The notes under the pieces were generated by a model. That model worked only from the letters and a program-made list of their open reading frames with translations. It had not been told where the DNA came from and did no database searches. The translations under genes and the position numbers were made by a program. 64,000 nucleotides of DNA from CBDBJK01 sp965206395 (GTDB lineage: Bacteria > Chloroflexota > Dehalococcoidia > Lucifugimonadales > CATOSD01): NCBI GenBank assembly GCA_965206395.1, contig CBDBJK010000037.1:1-64000 (forward strand), given 5' to 3'. Shown in pieces: positions 34,133-42,082 of the stretch. The first letter of the stretch is position 1. The number at the start of each line of letters is the position of its first letter.

Positions 34133-34321
34133 CTACGTCTGGTCGGACGCCAGAACGCCGGCCTCAGCCCAATTCTCTTTCGGAACATCCTCGAACACGA
34201 CTATCGTCGCTTCGGGCGTTGTCTTCGCTATGCTCACCATCACCTCGGTGATGGCCTTCGCGAGCGCAGCTTTTTGCTCATGTGTGCGGCCCAGCCACAT
34301 CTCTACTCTCACAATTGGCAA
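34133..34321 (-). CDS. 4-oxalocrotonate tautomerase family protein
   Basis: 62 residues beginning MPIVRVEMWLGRTHEQKAAL. After removal of Met, Pro1 is the catalytic base of the tautomerase superfamily; R11/R12-type residue and a long helix follow, then TIVVFEDVPKENWAEAG, a typical second strand with a conserved Trp. Such small hexameric enzymes convert 2-hydroxymuconate-like enols to ketones or are promiscuous dehalogenases. The substrate is not indicated by its neighbours. It lies 34 bases upstream of the trp promoter, same strand. Confidence 0.9.
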   Translation of the reverse strand: MPIVRVEMWLGRTHEQKAALAKAITEVMVSIAKTTPEATIVVFEDVPKENWAEAGVLASDQT

Positions 34322-34451
34322 GATATGTCTCCTACAACTCTATAGTTCCAGCCATTCTATTCTGATTCAAGCTGCTATCTTACGAGGCGGGCTACCATGA
34401 CAACCACGATTTCACGTTCTAATGGGCACCGAAAGGCAACCCATATGAAAA

Positions 34452-34823
34452 TTATCGCTTCCTAAGCCGTTTTCTGAGCAGAAAGAAGCCGACAATCAGC
34501 CCAATTACGACGGCCCGCACGACTCTGCGCCGCTCCTCGAACGAAACGTAGCGCGTCTCGCCCGCCGTAATCTCGATGAACCCGACCGGAGTCACCTCTA
34601 TGCCACCGCCTCCACCGCCGCCTGTCCCTTGAGACCCCTTGCCTTCGTCGGAATCGTCGCCTTGGCTGCCGGAGCCACCACCACCACCGAATCCGTAGCG
34701 CACTCTTGCTACAGGAATGATGGTCTTGCCCTCAGCGGTCACAGGGTCTCCATACACTGTCCTAACGTTGGCAGTCTCCCGCACTCGCTCGGCAATGCCT
34801 TTGAGCATGTCTTGAATAGCCAT
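34452..34823 (-). CDS. GerW/YtfJ-like protein with C-terminal membrane segment
   Basis: 123 residues. MLKGIAERVRETANVRTVYGDPV followed by GKTIIPVARVRYGFGGGGGSG is the start of the GerW (sporulation protein YtfJ) family. The middle is a Gly/Ser/Asp-rich loop (GSQGDDSDEGKGSQGTGG), then GIEVTPVGFIEI, the family's second block. A single hydrophobic stretch (VVRAVVIGLIVGFFLL) and basic tail anchor it to the membrane. In non-sporulating bacteria these proteins have no known role. It is transcribed in the same direction as coaBC. Confidence 0.85.
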   Translation of the reverse strand: MAIQDMLKGIAERVRETANVRTVYGDPVTAEGKTIIPVARVRYGFGGGGGSGSQGDDSDEGKGSQGTGGGGGGGIEVTPVGFIEITAGETRYVSFEERRRVVRAVVIGLIVGFFLLRKRLRKR

Positions 34824-34875
34824 CGCAATAGCTCCCTTTTATCTACAAACCATCAACGAACAATTTCCTTCTTCA

Positions 34876-36078
34876 TCAAGGGGCCATAATCTTTGCCACT
34901 CTGTCGAGCAGATGGTATCCGACCTCATACTTGGTCATGAGGGGCAATTCTTCGACGCCGCCCTCTCTGTCGAGCAGGATGACCTTGTTGGTATCGACCC
35001 CAAAGCCACTGTCCTCGGCGGTAATATCATTGGCCGCTATGAGATGCAGCCCCTTACTCAAAAGCTTGGCCTGCGCGTTCGCCAACAGGTCTTCGCTCTC
35101 CGCCGCGAAGCCAACCTTGATGAGGTTTTCTCCCTGAGCTTCGGCGAGTATGTCTGGATTCTTCGTCAGCTCGATGCTCCAGGTGTTGGACGCGCCCTTC
35201 TTGACCTTCTGCTCGGCTATTTCGACAGAACGCCAGTCGGCGACGGCAGCAGCCATGATAAGAGCGTCGGCGTCCTTGCACTCGGCGAGGATGGCGTCGC
35301 GCATCTCCAGCGCTGTTCTGACAGACACTACTCGAATGCCCACAGGCTTCGGCAGGGCGGTCGGCGCGGACACTATTATGGCGTCTGCGCCTCTGTCGCG
35401 GGCCGCCTCCGCGATGGCATAGCCCATCTTGCCGGACGAGCGATTGGCGATGACCCGCACAGGGTCTAAAGGCTCTTCCGTGCCTCCCGCACTGACGACA
35501 ATCTTGCGATGCGACAGGTCGCCGTTTCTGCCGAGAACAATCCTTATGTAGTCCAACAACTCAAGGGTCTCAAGCATCCGTCCTTTTCCAATTAGCCCCG
35601 ACGCCATGCGGCCTTCCGCCGGGCCTGCGATGATTATGCCTCTGGACTCCAATATCGCCACGTTGTCCTGAGTCGCTGGATTCTCGTACATGTGCGCGTC
35701 CATAGCCGGGGCAAGTATGACCGGGGCCTGAGTAGCCAGAATCGTGGTTGTCAGGGCGTCGTCAGCGAGTCCACCGGCGATTTTGGCTATGGTATTGGCC
35801 GTTGCAGGAGCCACGATAACTATGTCGGCGCGCTCGGCTATGGCGATGTGGTCCATGCTGAGGTCTGATTGAGGGTCGTAAACGTTGCTGACCACCGGGC
35901 GATGTGTGATACTGGCGAACGTCAGCGGGGTCAGGAAGTTGGTCGCGCCCCTTGTCATGATTACATCCACAATAGCCTGTTGCTGGGTCAGCTTACTTGC
36001 GAGATCAACGGCTTTGTAACATGCGATGCTTCCAGTAACGCCGAGCGCGACATGCTTGTTTTCGAGGGGATTCGGCAT
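34876..36078 (-). CDS. coaBC: Phosphopantothenoylcysteine decarboxylase/synthase
   Basis: 400 residues from ATG 36078, chosen because AAAAGGAGGGAG lies just before it. CoaC half: KHVALGVTGSIACYKAVDLA (FMN site), then PATANTIAKIAGGLADD and PAMDAHMYENPATQ. CoaB half from about 190: KIVVSAGGTEEPLDPVRVIANR, SSGKMGYAIAEAARDRGA near 205 and VKKGASNTWSIELTKNPDIL near 300. It adds Cys to 4'-phosphopantothenate and decarboxylates the product, steps two and three of CoA synthesis. An IS5-type element now lies between it and coaX. Confidence 0.95.
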   Translation of the reverse strand: MPNPLENKHVALGVTGSIACYKAVDLASKLTQQQAIVDVIMTRGATNFLTPLTFASITHRPVVSNVYDPQSDLSMDHIAIAERADIVIVAPATANTIAKIAGGLADDALTTTILATQAPVILAPAMDAHMYENPATQDNVAILESRGIIIAGPAEGRMASGLIGKGRMLETLELLDYIRIVLGRNGDLSHRKIVVSAGGTEEPLDPVRVIANRSSGKMGYAIAEAARDRGADAIIVSAPTALPKPVGIRVVSVRTALEMRDAILAECKDADALIMAAAVADWRSVEIAEQKVKKGASNTWSIELTKNPDILAEAQGENLIKVGFAAESEDLLANAQAKLLSKGLHLIAANDITAEDSGFGVDTNKVILLDREGGVEELPLMTKYEVGYHLLDRVAKIMAP

Positions 36079-36118
36079 AGCGGCTCCCTCCTTTTCGTGA
36101 TCGTGAAGGCCGAGACTA

Positions 36119-37000
36119 AGAGCGTCTAACAAAACCTAATAAAAGGGGTTAGAATCTGGACATTCTCTGGAGGAGGATGACCTAATGTCTAAGCCCCTTG
36201 TAAGCGATGAATTCTGGGAACTGGTGCAACCTTTACTGCCGCCACAACCACCGAAGCCGAAAGGAGGAAGGCCCAGGATACCTGACAGACAGGTCCTAAG
36301 TGGGATACTGTTCGTGCTAAAGACAGGCATTGGCTGGGAAGACCTACCCAAGGAGATGGACTGTGGCAGTGGGATGACCTGCTGGAGGCGCCTCAGAGAT
36401 TGGCACCAGTCGGGAGTCTGGGAGCGCATCCACTTGGTATGCCTTGAGCGCCTGCAAGCAGCTGAGCGCATAGACTGGACTCGCGCAGTGCTGGACAGTG
36501 CTTCAGTGCGAGCAGTTTTTGGGGGCAGAAAACAGGCCCCAACCCCACGGACAGGGCGAAGGCGGGTAGCAAGCATCATATCATAACCGATGCCCAGGGC
36601 ATTCCACTGGCGGTCAGGTTGACTGGCGCGAACGCTCACGATGTCACCCAAGCCCTTGAGTTGGTGGATGCCATACCTGCTGTCAAGGGCAAGCGAGGCA
36701 GGCCTCGCAAGCGTCCTCTTCAGGCGCAGGGAGACAGAGGGTATGACTCTGAGCCTGTTCGCAAGGAGTTGAAGAAGCGACATATCTGGCCGCTGCTGGC
36801 CAAGCGAGGTGAGCCGCATGGCAGCGGGTTGGGTGTGCATAGATGGGTGGTTGAGAGAAGCCTGAGTTGGCTTCATCAGTTCCGACGCTTACGGGTTCGA
36901 TATGAGCGCAGGGCAGACATACATGAGGCTTTCTTGGCCATAGGTTGTGCCATCATCTGCTCTCGCTTTCTGTTCCAATAATGGTTTTGTTAGACGCTCT
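36119..37000 (+). mobile_element. IS5-family (IS427-like) insertion sequence between coaX and coaBC
   Basis: 882 bases bounded by 18-bp inverted repeats starting AGAGCGTCTAACAAAACC, with TA duplicated at 36117-36118 and 37001-37002. It differs from the IS5 copies at 20-24 kb. It holds two overlapping-frame transposase parts. It inserted at the end of coaX, and its inverted repeat supplies the present coaX stop codon. Confidence 0.88.
36185..36981 (+). CDS. IS5/IS427-like transposase, two frames with likely -1 shift
   Basis: Frame 1 starts at ATG 36185 behind GGAGGAGG: MSKPLVSDEFWELVQPLLPP, then VLSGILFVLKTGIGWEDLPKEM and WTRAVLDSASVRAVFGG with the first catalytic Asp. Near AGAAAAC (about 36528-36534) a -1 shift enters KTGPNPTDRAKAGSKHH and the rest: LTGANAHDVTQ, QGDRGYDSE (second Asp) and HRWVVERSLSWLHQFRRLRVRYER (Glu). 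This two-frame layout is normal for IS427-group elements. The joined protein is about 265 residues, so the element may be functional. Confidence 0.82.
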
Positions 37001-37769
37001 TAGACTCGGTGTTCATTTCGTAGATGAGTCTGAGGCCAGTCAGCGTGAGGTCTGGATCGACTACATCGAAGACGTTGGCTTCCTTTTCGACTACTGTCGC
37101 AAGACCGCCTGTAGCTATTATCTTTGAGCCTCCTCCCAATTCGCTGTCGAATCTGGCGACCATTCCTTTCACCAGTTCAGCGTATCCCAATACCAGCCCA
37201 GCCTGTATCGCGTGAACGGTGTTTCTGCCAATTGCGGTCGGTGGAGCAACGAGTTCGACGCGCCGCAACATGGAAGTACGCATAAACAGCGTATCGGCGG
37301 CGAGGGATATTCCAGGGGCGATAGCGCCGCCCAGGTAATCGCCGTCCTTTGTCACAGCATCGAAGACTGTGGCAGTGCCGATGTCCACGACGACGACGGG
37401 GCCGCCGTACAGATGCAGTGCGGCGGCAGCGTCCACTATGCGGTCTGCGCCAACATCGCGGGGGCTATCGTAGAGGATTCGGATTCCCGTCTTTGTGCCC
37501 GCGCCCACGACCAGAGGCGATACTTTGAAGTAGTCCTCGCACACCTCGACAAGAGTCCGAGTCAGAGGAGGCACGACGCTGCACATGACAATTGCATCCA
37601 CATCACCCGGCGAGACGCCCTTCGCGGGCAGAAGCTGGCTAATCATGAGGCCGTATTCATCAGACATACGCGAGGCGTCGGTAGCGAGGCGTGCCGTAGC
37701 CTCCAGGGTCTCGCCACGGAAGACTCCTAGAGTGATGTTGGTGTTGCCAATGTCTAACGCGAGAAGCAT
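36990..37769 (-). CDS. coaX: Type III pantothenate kinase
   Basis: 259 residues. LLALDIGNTNITLGVF is the phosphate-binding start, MCSVVPPLTRTLVE lies near 63, RDVGADRIVDAAAALHLYGGP near 105 and VVVDIGTATVFDAVTKDGDYLGGAIAPG near 128, all CoaX hallmarks. The family needs a monovalent cation and ATP to phosphorylate pantothenate. Its last codons (SKSV and TAA) come from the IS5-type element, so the natural C-terminus was changed by a few residues. Together with coaBC downstream it gives most of CoA synthesis. Confidence 0.94.
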   Translation of the reverse strand: MLLALDIGNTNITLGVFRGETLEATARLATDASRMSDEYGLMISQLLPAKGVSPGDVDAIVMCSVVPPLTRTLVEVCEDYFKVSPLVVGAGTKTGIRILYDSPRDVGADRIVDAAAALHLYGGPVVVVDIGTATVFDAVTKDGDYLGGAIAPGISLAADTLFMRTSMLRRVELVAPPTAIGRNTVHAIQAGLVLGYAELVKGMVARFDSELGGGSKIIATGGLATVVEKEANVFDVVDPDLTLTGLRLIYEMNTESKSV

Positions 37770-37814
37770 TGGTGTGTTCTATTCGCCTCGAAAGGGCGCG
37801 TGGAGGTCTCGCGC

Positions 37815-38765
37815 CTATGATTTCTTGATGATGGTATTTCGTTCTCGCCGCCAGGTGGAGCGCAGGAACTCACTCGCGGCGAGCAGCTTGTCCAGCGAAG
37901 GATACCCGGATACACTCAACCTCGGCACTCCCAGAACTTTTGCGGCGTCGGCAGCCGCCGCCTGGCCGGAAATCTTGGTTCGCTGCCTCCTCGACCACGC
38001 AGCGCCGATGTCCTTGTCCCAGCTTGAAGTGACTACTTCAGCTTCAGCTACATTAACTGACTCAGGCTCGCGGGAGTTGTTCAGGCTCACTATCACGTCG
38101 CTGGCGTCCGTGGGGCGGTCCACTCGCACCTCTTTGCTGGACGACAGAAACTGCGTGAAGTTCCTGTGACCCAGCGCCTTGAAGTTAAAGCTGGGGTCTA
38201 TCCGCACCATAGTCTGGTAGAGCTTCGAGCCTACCACCTGCCCCTGGTCATCCATAGACGCTTCGGTTGCTCGAACAACCAGGGATTCGCTTTCCGCCTG
38301 CCTTGACCTCGGTTTTTCTTTCCTTTTTGTGGTGGGCTTGGAATCGTCCAAAAAAATATAACGGTCGCACGACTTTACCAGCGTCGGGGAGGAGCCTTCG
38401 CGCCGCCCCGCGCCAATCGCTATCTTGCCCGCGGACCGAAGTTTGCTGACAAGCGGAACGAAGTCGCTGTCGGAGGAGACGATTACGAAGGCGTCTACAG
38501 GGGCGTTATACAGAAGATCTACAGCGTCAATCGTTAAGGAGATGTCGCTGGAGTTCTTGCCTGATTTCGTAGACCGAAAGTGGTGCATCGCCTCGATCCC
38601 AAGCTCAAGCAACTGGTCTCGCTTGTGTCTCTGAACGGACCAATCGGCGTAGGCGCGTTTGATGATAAGCCGACCCACGTCGGTCAATTGATCTAACAAG
38701 TATTCGATAGAATCCAGGCCCACGTTTTCATAATCAATCAGAACTGCTACGTTAGATTCGGCCAT
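37815..38765 (-). CDS. NYN-domain nuclease with OST-HTH/LOTUS-like domain
   Basis: 316 residues. The N-terminal NYN/LabA-type PIN domain has VAVLIDYENVGLDSIEYLL at residue 6 (first Asp), ISLTIDAVDLLYN near 75 and AFVIVSSDSDFVPLVSKLR near 93, with the acidic metal-binding residues. After a basic linker (KPTTKRKEKPRSR) comes a LOTUS-like winged helix (VGSKLYQTMVRIDPSFNFKAL, FTQFLSSSKEVRV). A second helical region ends the protein. NYN-LOTUS proteins are thought to bind and cleave RNA. The target is unknown. Confidence 0.85.
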   Translation of the reverse strand: MAESNVAVLIDYENVGLDSIEYLLDQLTDVGRLIIKRAYADWSVQRHKRDQLLELGIEAMHHFRSTKSGKNSSDISLTIDAVDLLYNAPVDAFVIVSSDSDFVPLVSKLRSAGKIAIGAGRREGSSPTLVKSCDRYIFLDDSKPTTKRKEKPRSRQAESESLVVRATEASMDDQGQVVGSKLYQTMVRIDPSFNFKALGHRNFTQFLSSSKEVRVDRPTDASDVIVSLNNSREPESVNVAEAEVVTSSWDKDIGAAWSRRQRTKISGQAAAADAAKVLGVPRLSVSGYPSLDKLLAASEFLRSTWRRERNTIIKKS

Positions 38766-38977
38766 TCCAACTCACCAATAAATCTTTCATTTTGGTTTCC
38801 ATTTGTTCTTCTAGGGAAGGATAAATCTTGGAAATCTAGTGGCATGTGCGGTTAGTCGATAGTTCTAGAACAATGATAGAATGTCCGTTACAATTTACAC
38901 GTTTCCAGCACATTATACCATTGAGAATGCTGATTATGTTTCAGCTAAAGCGATACGATGCCAATAGTCTGAATCTG

Positions 38978-38986
38978 TGCTAGAAT
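38978..38986 (+). promoter_or_regulatory. Candidate extended -10 promoter before the CopD-like gene
   Basis: TGCTAGAAT is an extended -10 match located 26 bases before GTG 39012. It lies in a 245-base AT-richer intergenic stretch (38766-39011) between divergent genes, in which I see no other gene. Confidence 0.35.
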
Positions 38987-39011
38987 CTGGCCGTAACTTG
39001 CAGGGAGGTTC

Positions 39012-39584
39012 GTGTCATCCGGCGAGTACGGGCCATTACCCAAATCTCGGAATCAGGAGTTCCAAATCAACGCTCTATACCAGATTGCCGTCTTCATACA
39101 CCTCTCCGCCGCCATAACCTGGGTCGGAGGCACGTTATTTCTAATCATGGTGATGGTCCCGCTCAGCCGCCGCGAGATTGAGTCACCAGCGCAAGCGGCG
39201 CGGCTGCTAGGACAGGTAGGCCGCCGCTTTCGCTCGGTTGCCTGGGTTTCTATTGTCCTTCTCGTTCTGACCGGCCTGTTCCTTGCAACAGACCATTGGG
39301 GTATCAAGGTGTCAGATTTCTTCGGCGGCTCAGGGCGCTTTGTCCAGGTGCTTCAAGCCAAGGTTGGAATCGTCGTGTTGATAATCGTGCTGAGCGCAAT
39401 CCACGATTTCGTGCTAGGCCCGCGAGTGACGAGACAGTTAGAGGGCATGAGCGAAGCGGGCGCCGACCCTGCTGCCACGCAGAGTTCGCGAAGGATTCTC
39501 ATCATGTTGGCAAGGGTTAATTTGCTGTTGGTGCTGATAGTCGTGGCGCTTGCGGTTACGCTTACGAGGGGGTCGCTCTCCTGA
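39012..39584 (+). CDS. CopD-like four-helix membrane protein
   Basis: 190 residues from GTG 39012 after GGGAGG. Four hydrophobic helices are evident: about residues 19-48 (IAVFIHLSAAITWVGGTLFL), 75-95 (SVAWVSIVLLVLTGLFLATD), 113-135 and 160-185. The first helix has the H-L-S-A-A-x-x-W-V-G-G motif of CopD/DUF2269-like proteins, whose His may bind copper or heme. Related folds occur in protoporphyrinogen oxidase HemJ, so a heme role is possible. No copper-related gene is next to it. Confidence 0.7.
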   Translation: MSSGEYGPLPKSRNQEFQINALYQIAVFIHLSAAITWVGGTLFLIMVMVPLSRREIESPAQAARLLGQVGRRFRSVAWVSIVLLVLTGLFLATDHWGIKVSDFFGGSGRFVQVLQAKVGIVVLIIVLSAIHDFVLGPRVTRQLEGMSEAGADPAATQSSRRILIMLARVNLLLVLIVVALAVTLTRGSLS

Positions 39585-39724
39585 GCGCTACAGACCAGAA
39601 TTCAGCTGTCTAGGTTTTCGCCTCTGCAGAAGGCCCGACATTCATCCTCACAGAATTCTCATGCTCACTGGCTTATTCCTCATGACTTCTTCATCTTTCG
39701 TCATCGATGAGTGCTCAAAGTTCG

Positions 39725-39733
39725 TGCTATACT
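39725..39733 (+). promoter_or_regulatory. Candidate extended -10 promoter before the 75-residue protein
   Basis: TGCTATACT, an extended -10 match, 29 bases before ATG 39762. It suggests that the gene has its own transcript. Confidence 0.35.
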
Positions 39734-39761
39734 CACAGCCAAAATTATCGTGGGAGTTGCA

Positions 39762-39989
39762 ATGACTGAGCGACAGGAAGCAACGATGCCTACCGTGTGG
39801 TTTCTGTACTCAGAGGACGGTGAGCCTCTGGGCCAGGTCTACCGTCATGGAGAAGAGGCCATTCCCACCAAAGGCGTTCGAATTACGAATGGGGCCAAGT
39901 GGATAAGCGCTGAGGTGCTGAGCTTTAGCGAGCTTACCAGCACCTGCGCAATGCGGCGATTTAGGGTGGTCGTGAGACTGGTCGAGTAA
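39762..39989 (+). CDS. Small conserved-looking protein of unknown function
   Basis: 75 residues from ATG 39762, with GGGAG before it; ATG 39786 (MPTVWFLYSEDGEPLGQVY) with AGGAAG is an equally good start. The sequence TVWFLYSEDGEPLGQVYRHGEEA, then GVRITNGAKWISAEVLSFSELT reads as a compact beta-rich domain. No family is recognised. It lies alone between a membrane-protein gene and the converging LLM oxidoreductase gene. Confidence 0.6.
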   Translation: MTERQEATMPTVWFLYSEDGEPLGQVYRHGEEAIPTKGVRITNGAKWISAEVLSFSELTSTCAMRRFRVVVRLVE

Positions 39990-39996
39990 GAAAGGC

Positions 39997-40926
39997 CTAT
40001 GAAACGGCGGGCGCAACCTTGTCGGCGAAGTGTTCCAACGCCTGAACGCACTCGTCTACACTGTTGGCGCGAAAGTCGTAAGTTAGCTGATGAATGCCTA
40101 ACTCCTGGCAATGGAGAACGTCGTCTATCACCTGCTGCGTCGTGGCTATGACCGCCGCGCCGGTCCGAATCGTGCTGCGCTCTGTCATACCCAGGTCTGT
40201 GAAGTAGAGGCTGCGCTTCAGCGAAATCGTAATCTCATCAGGATTGCGGCCCGCCATCTCAGCGTGTTGACGCAAGTAAGGCAGCAAATCAGCCACGTAC
40301 TCCGGCGTCTGCCGCGTCGGATGCCAGGCATCGCCATAGGCAACCGTCCTGCGGATGGCGCGGCGCGTGTGCCCTCCGACCCATATCGGAATATGCGGCT
40401 TCTGGACGGGTTTCGGGTACATCTGGATTCCATCGAACTCGAAGAACTTCCCGTGATACTCAGGGTATTCTTCCGTCCACAAACACTTGTAGACCTCGAT
40501 ACACTCGTCGCTCATAGGGCCACGCTCGGCATGCGGGACTCCCAGCGTGTCGAACTCCTTCTCAAGCCATCCAACGCCTACGCCGCAGATGACCCGACCC
40601 TTCGTCAGCACGTCCAGCGAAGCATACATCTTGGCCTGTACTACAGGGTTGCGATAAGGGAGGATTGTTACCGTCGTGCCAATGCGTATTTGCTTCGTAC
40701 AGGCAGCGACGTAGGAAAGCAAGGTCATCATCTCATGATACGGAGCGCTTGACGGTCTGGAAAAAGTGCCGTCGCTGGTGTAGGGATATTGATCTGTTCC
40801 TTCGGTGGGCAACACGATGTGGTCGCCCGACCAGAGCGACTCGAAACCAAGCTCATCAGCCCTCTGAGCGAACCTGCACAACTCTTCGCCGTCCAGTGTA
40901 TCTGGGAGATTAAATCCGAACTTCAT
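39997..40926 (-). CDS. LLM-class F420-dependent oxidoreductase
   Basis: 309 residues. MKFGFNLPDTLDGEELCRFAQRA at the start, FESLWSGDHIVLP near 30, IRIGTTVTILPYRNPVVQAK near 80, RVICGVGVGWLEKEFDTLGV near 113 and PHIPIWVGGHTRRAIRRTVAYGD near 180 form the TIM-barrel signature of F420-dependent luciferase-like enzymes (TIGR03619-like). Such enzymes transfer hydride between F420 and a ketone, alcohol or other small molecule. The gene is six bases from the NHL-repeat gene on the same strand, implying a shared transcript. Confidence 0.9.
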   Translation of the reverse strand: MKFGFNLPDTLDGEELCRFAQRADELGFESLWSGDHIVLPTEGTDQYPYTSDGTFSRPSSAPYHEMMTLLSYVAACTKQIRIGTTVTILPYRNPVVQAKMYASLDVLTKGRVICGVGVGWLEKEFDTLGVPHAERGPMSDECIEVYKCLWTEEYPEYHGKFFEFDGIQMYPKPVQKPHIPIWVGGHTRRAIRRTVAYGDAWHPTRQTPEYVADLLPYLRQHAEMAGRNPDEITISLKRSLYFTDLGMTERSTIRTGAAVIATTQQVIDDVLHCQELGIHQLTYDFRANSVDECVQALEHFADKVAPAVS

Positions 40927-40931
40927 GGGTT

Positions 40932-41891
40932 CTACCCCTTACTAACCTTGACGAGCTTTTGCAGGCTTCGCACATTCTCCGGCGGCTCCTCGAAGTGGCT
41001 TATGTTAGTCCTGGCAACCTCACCGAGGTAGATGCTCCCCATTGAGTCGAGGCAAATGCCATGAGGCGCAACGAACTGTCCGACTTCCAGCCCGTATCCC
41101 AAATGGCCGATTCTGGCGAGACGCTCCCCCTTCGTGTCGTACACGCTTATTCTGGGGCCGATGTTCGGCACGTAGCGGTTGACTGCCATGCCCGCTCCCA
41201 GCTCTCCAACGTAAATTTGCTGCTCAGGCGAAATGAACAGAGCGGCGGGCCGATGCATGTCGTTCCACTGGGTCTCGTATGTGCCATCGGGCGCGAAAAC
41301 TTGCACACGCTGGTTTTCCCTGTCCGCCACGTAAACGTAGCCGTCCTTGTCAGTGACGATGTTGTGTGGGATGTTGAACTCTCCCGGGTCAGTGCCGGGA
41401 CCTCCCCACGAAAACAGCAGCTTACCATCTGGCGTGAACTTGTGCACCCTGGAATTACCGTAGCCGTCCGAGACATACAACTCGCCGCTCTTCGGGTCGA
41501 TTGCCACATGCGTGCACCTGTTGAAAGGTTGCCCGGTATGAGGCTCGACAGGCTTGCCCGGCATGCCAATCGTCATCAAGACCTTGCCGTCCAGAGTGCA
41601 TTGGCGCACCGTGTGATCGCCGCCGTCGGTGCAATACAGGGTGTCATTTGGGCCGACGGTAAGACCGTGAGGCCTCTCGAAAACGCCCTCACCCCAGGAG
41701 CGCAGGAAGTTGCCCTCGCTGTCGAACACGATCATGGGATGGTCGCCCCGGTTGAAGACGTACACGTTGTCGTGTGAATCGACGGCTACAGCGGCGACCT
41801 CGCGCCACGAATAGCCCGGCGGCAGCTTTTCCCAGTTTACTGCTACCTCGTAAGTAAATTGACCGCTTCCAAGCGCTATCGTGCTGACCAT
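40932..41891 (-). CDS. NHL-repeat beta-propeller, peptidyl-hydroxyglycine lyase-like
   Basis: 319 residues built of about six NHL repeats: VAAVAVDSHDNVYVFNRGD, PHGLTVGPNDTLYCTDGGDH, THVAIDPKSGELYVSDGYGN, PHNIVTDKDGYVYVADRENQ, and PHGICLDSMGSIYLGEVA. The order and the Arg/Tyr/His positions resemble the lyase domain of peptidyl-alpha-hydroxyglycine amidating enzymes. No signal peptide is seen. The role is uncertain because propellers bind many ligands. It lies directly upstream of an LLM oxidoreductase with which it is probably co-transcribed. Confidence 0.85.
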   Translation of the reverse strand: MVSTIALGSGQFTYEVAVNWEKLPPGYSWREVAAVAVDSHDNVYVFNRGDHPMIVFDSEGNFLRSWGEGVFERPHGLTVGPNDTLYCTDGGDHTVRQCTLDGKVLMTIGMPGKPVEPHTGQPFNRCTHVAIDPKSGELYVSDGYGNSRVHKFTPDGKLLFSWGGPGTDPGEFNIPHNIVTDKDGYVYVADRENQRVQVFAPDGTYETQWNDMHRPAALFISPEQQIYVGELGAGMAVNRYVPNIGPRISVYDTKGERLARIGHLGYGLEVGQFVAPHGICLDSMGSIYLGEVARTNISHFEEPPENVRSLQKLVKVSKG

Positions 41892-41929
41892 TGGGCTTGC
41901 TCCTTCCGCGAAAACACCCTCACCTCTCC

Positions 41930-42070
41930 GCAGAAGCGGAGTCCTGAGTTATGCAGACTAAAGGGCCGGACAATCCTCTCCCATCAAGGGAGAGGAAGTT
42001 AACCCCTTCCCCCATCCCGGCCTTCCCCTTGATGGGGGTGAGAGGTAAGCTAATTATTCGGTTGGAATAT
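41930..42070. repeat. Intergenic palindromic repeat (family member 2)
   Basis: Contains CTCCGCAGAAGCGGAG, CCTCTCCCATCAAGGGAGAGG and CCTTCCCCTTGATGGGGG hairpins, followed by GGTGAGAGGTAAGC and TTATTCGGTTGGA. The tail TTATTCGGTTGGA is repeated at 55562-55576 after another hairpin, and the CCGCAGAAG core recurs near 21305 and 54429. It occupies the whole space between the NHL gene and the BNR-like gene. Confidence 0.55.
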
Positions 42071-42082
42071 TAACAATGTGGG

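Noticed and set aside
36185..36586. coaX-side IS5 as a third copy of the 20-24 kb element
   Set aside because: Inverted ends and protein sequence differ; it is a separate IS427-like element.
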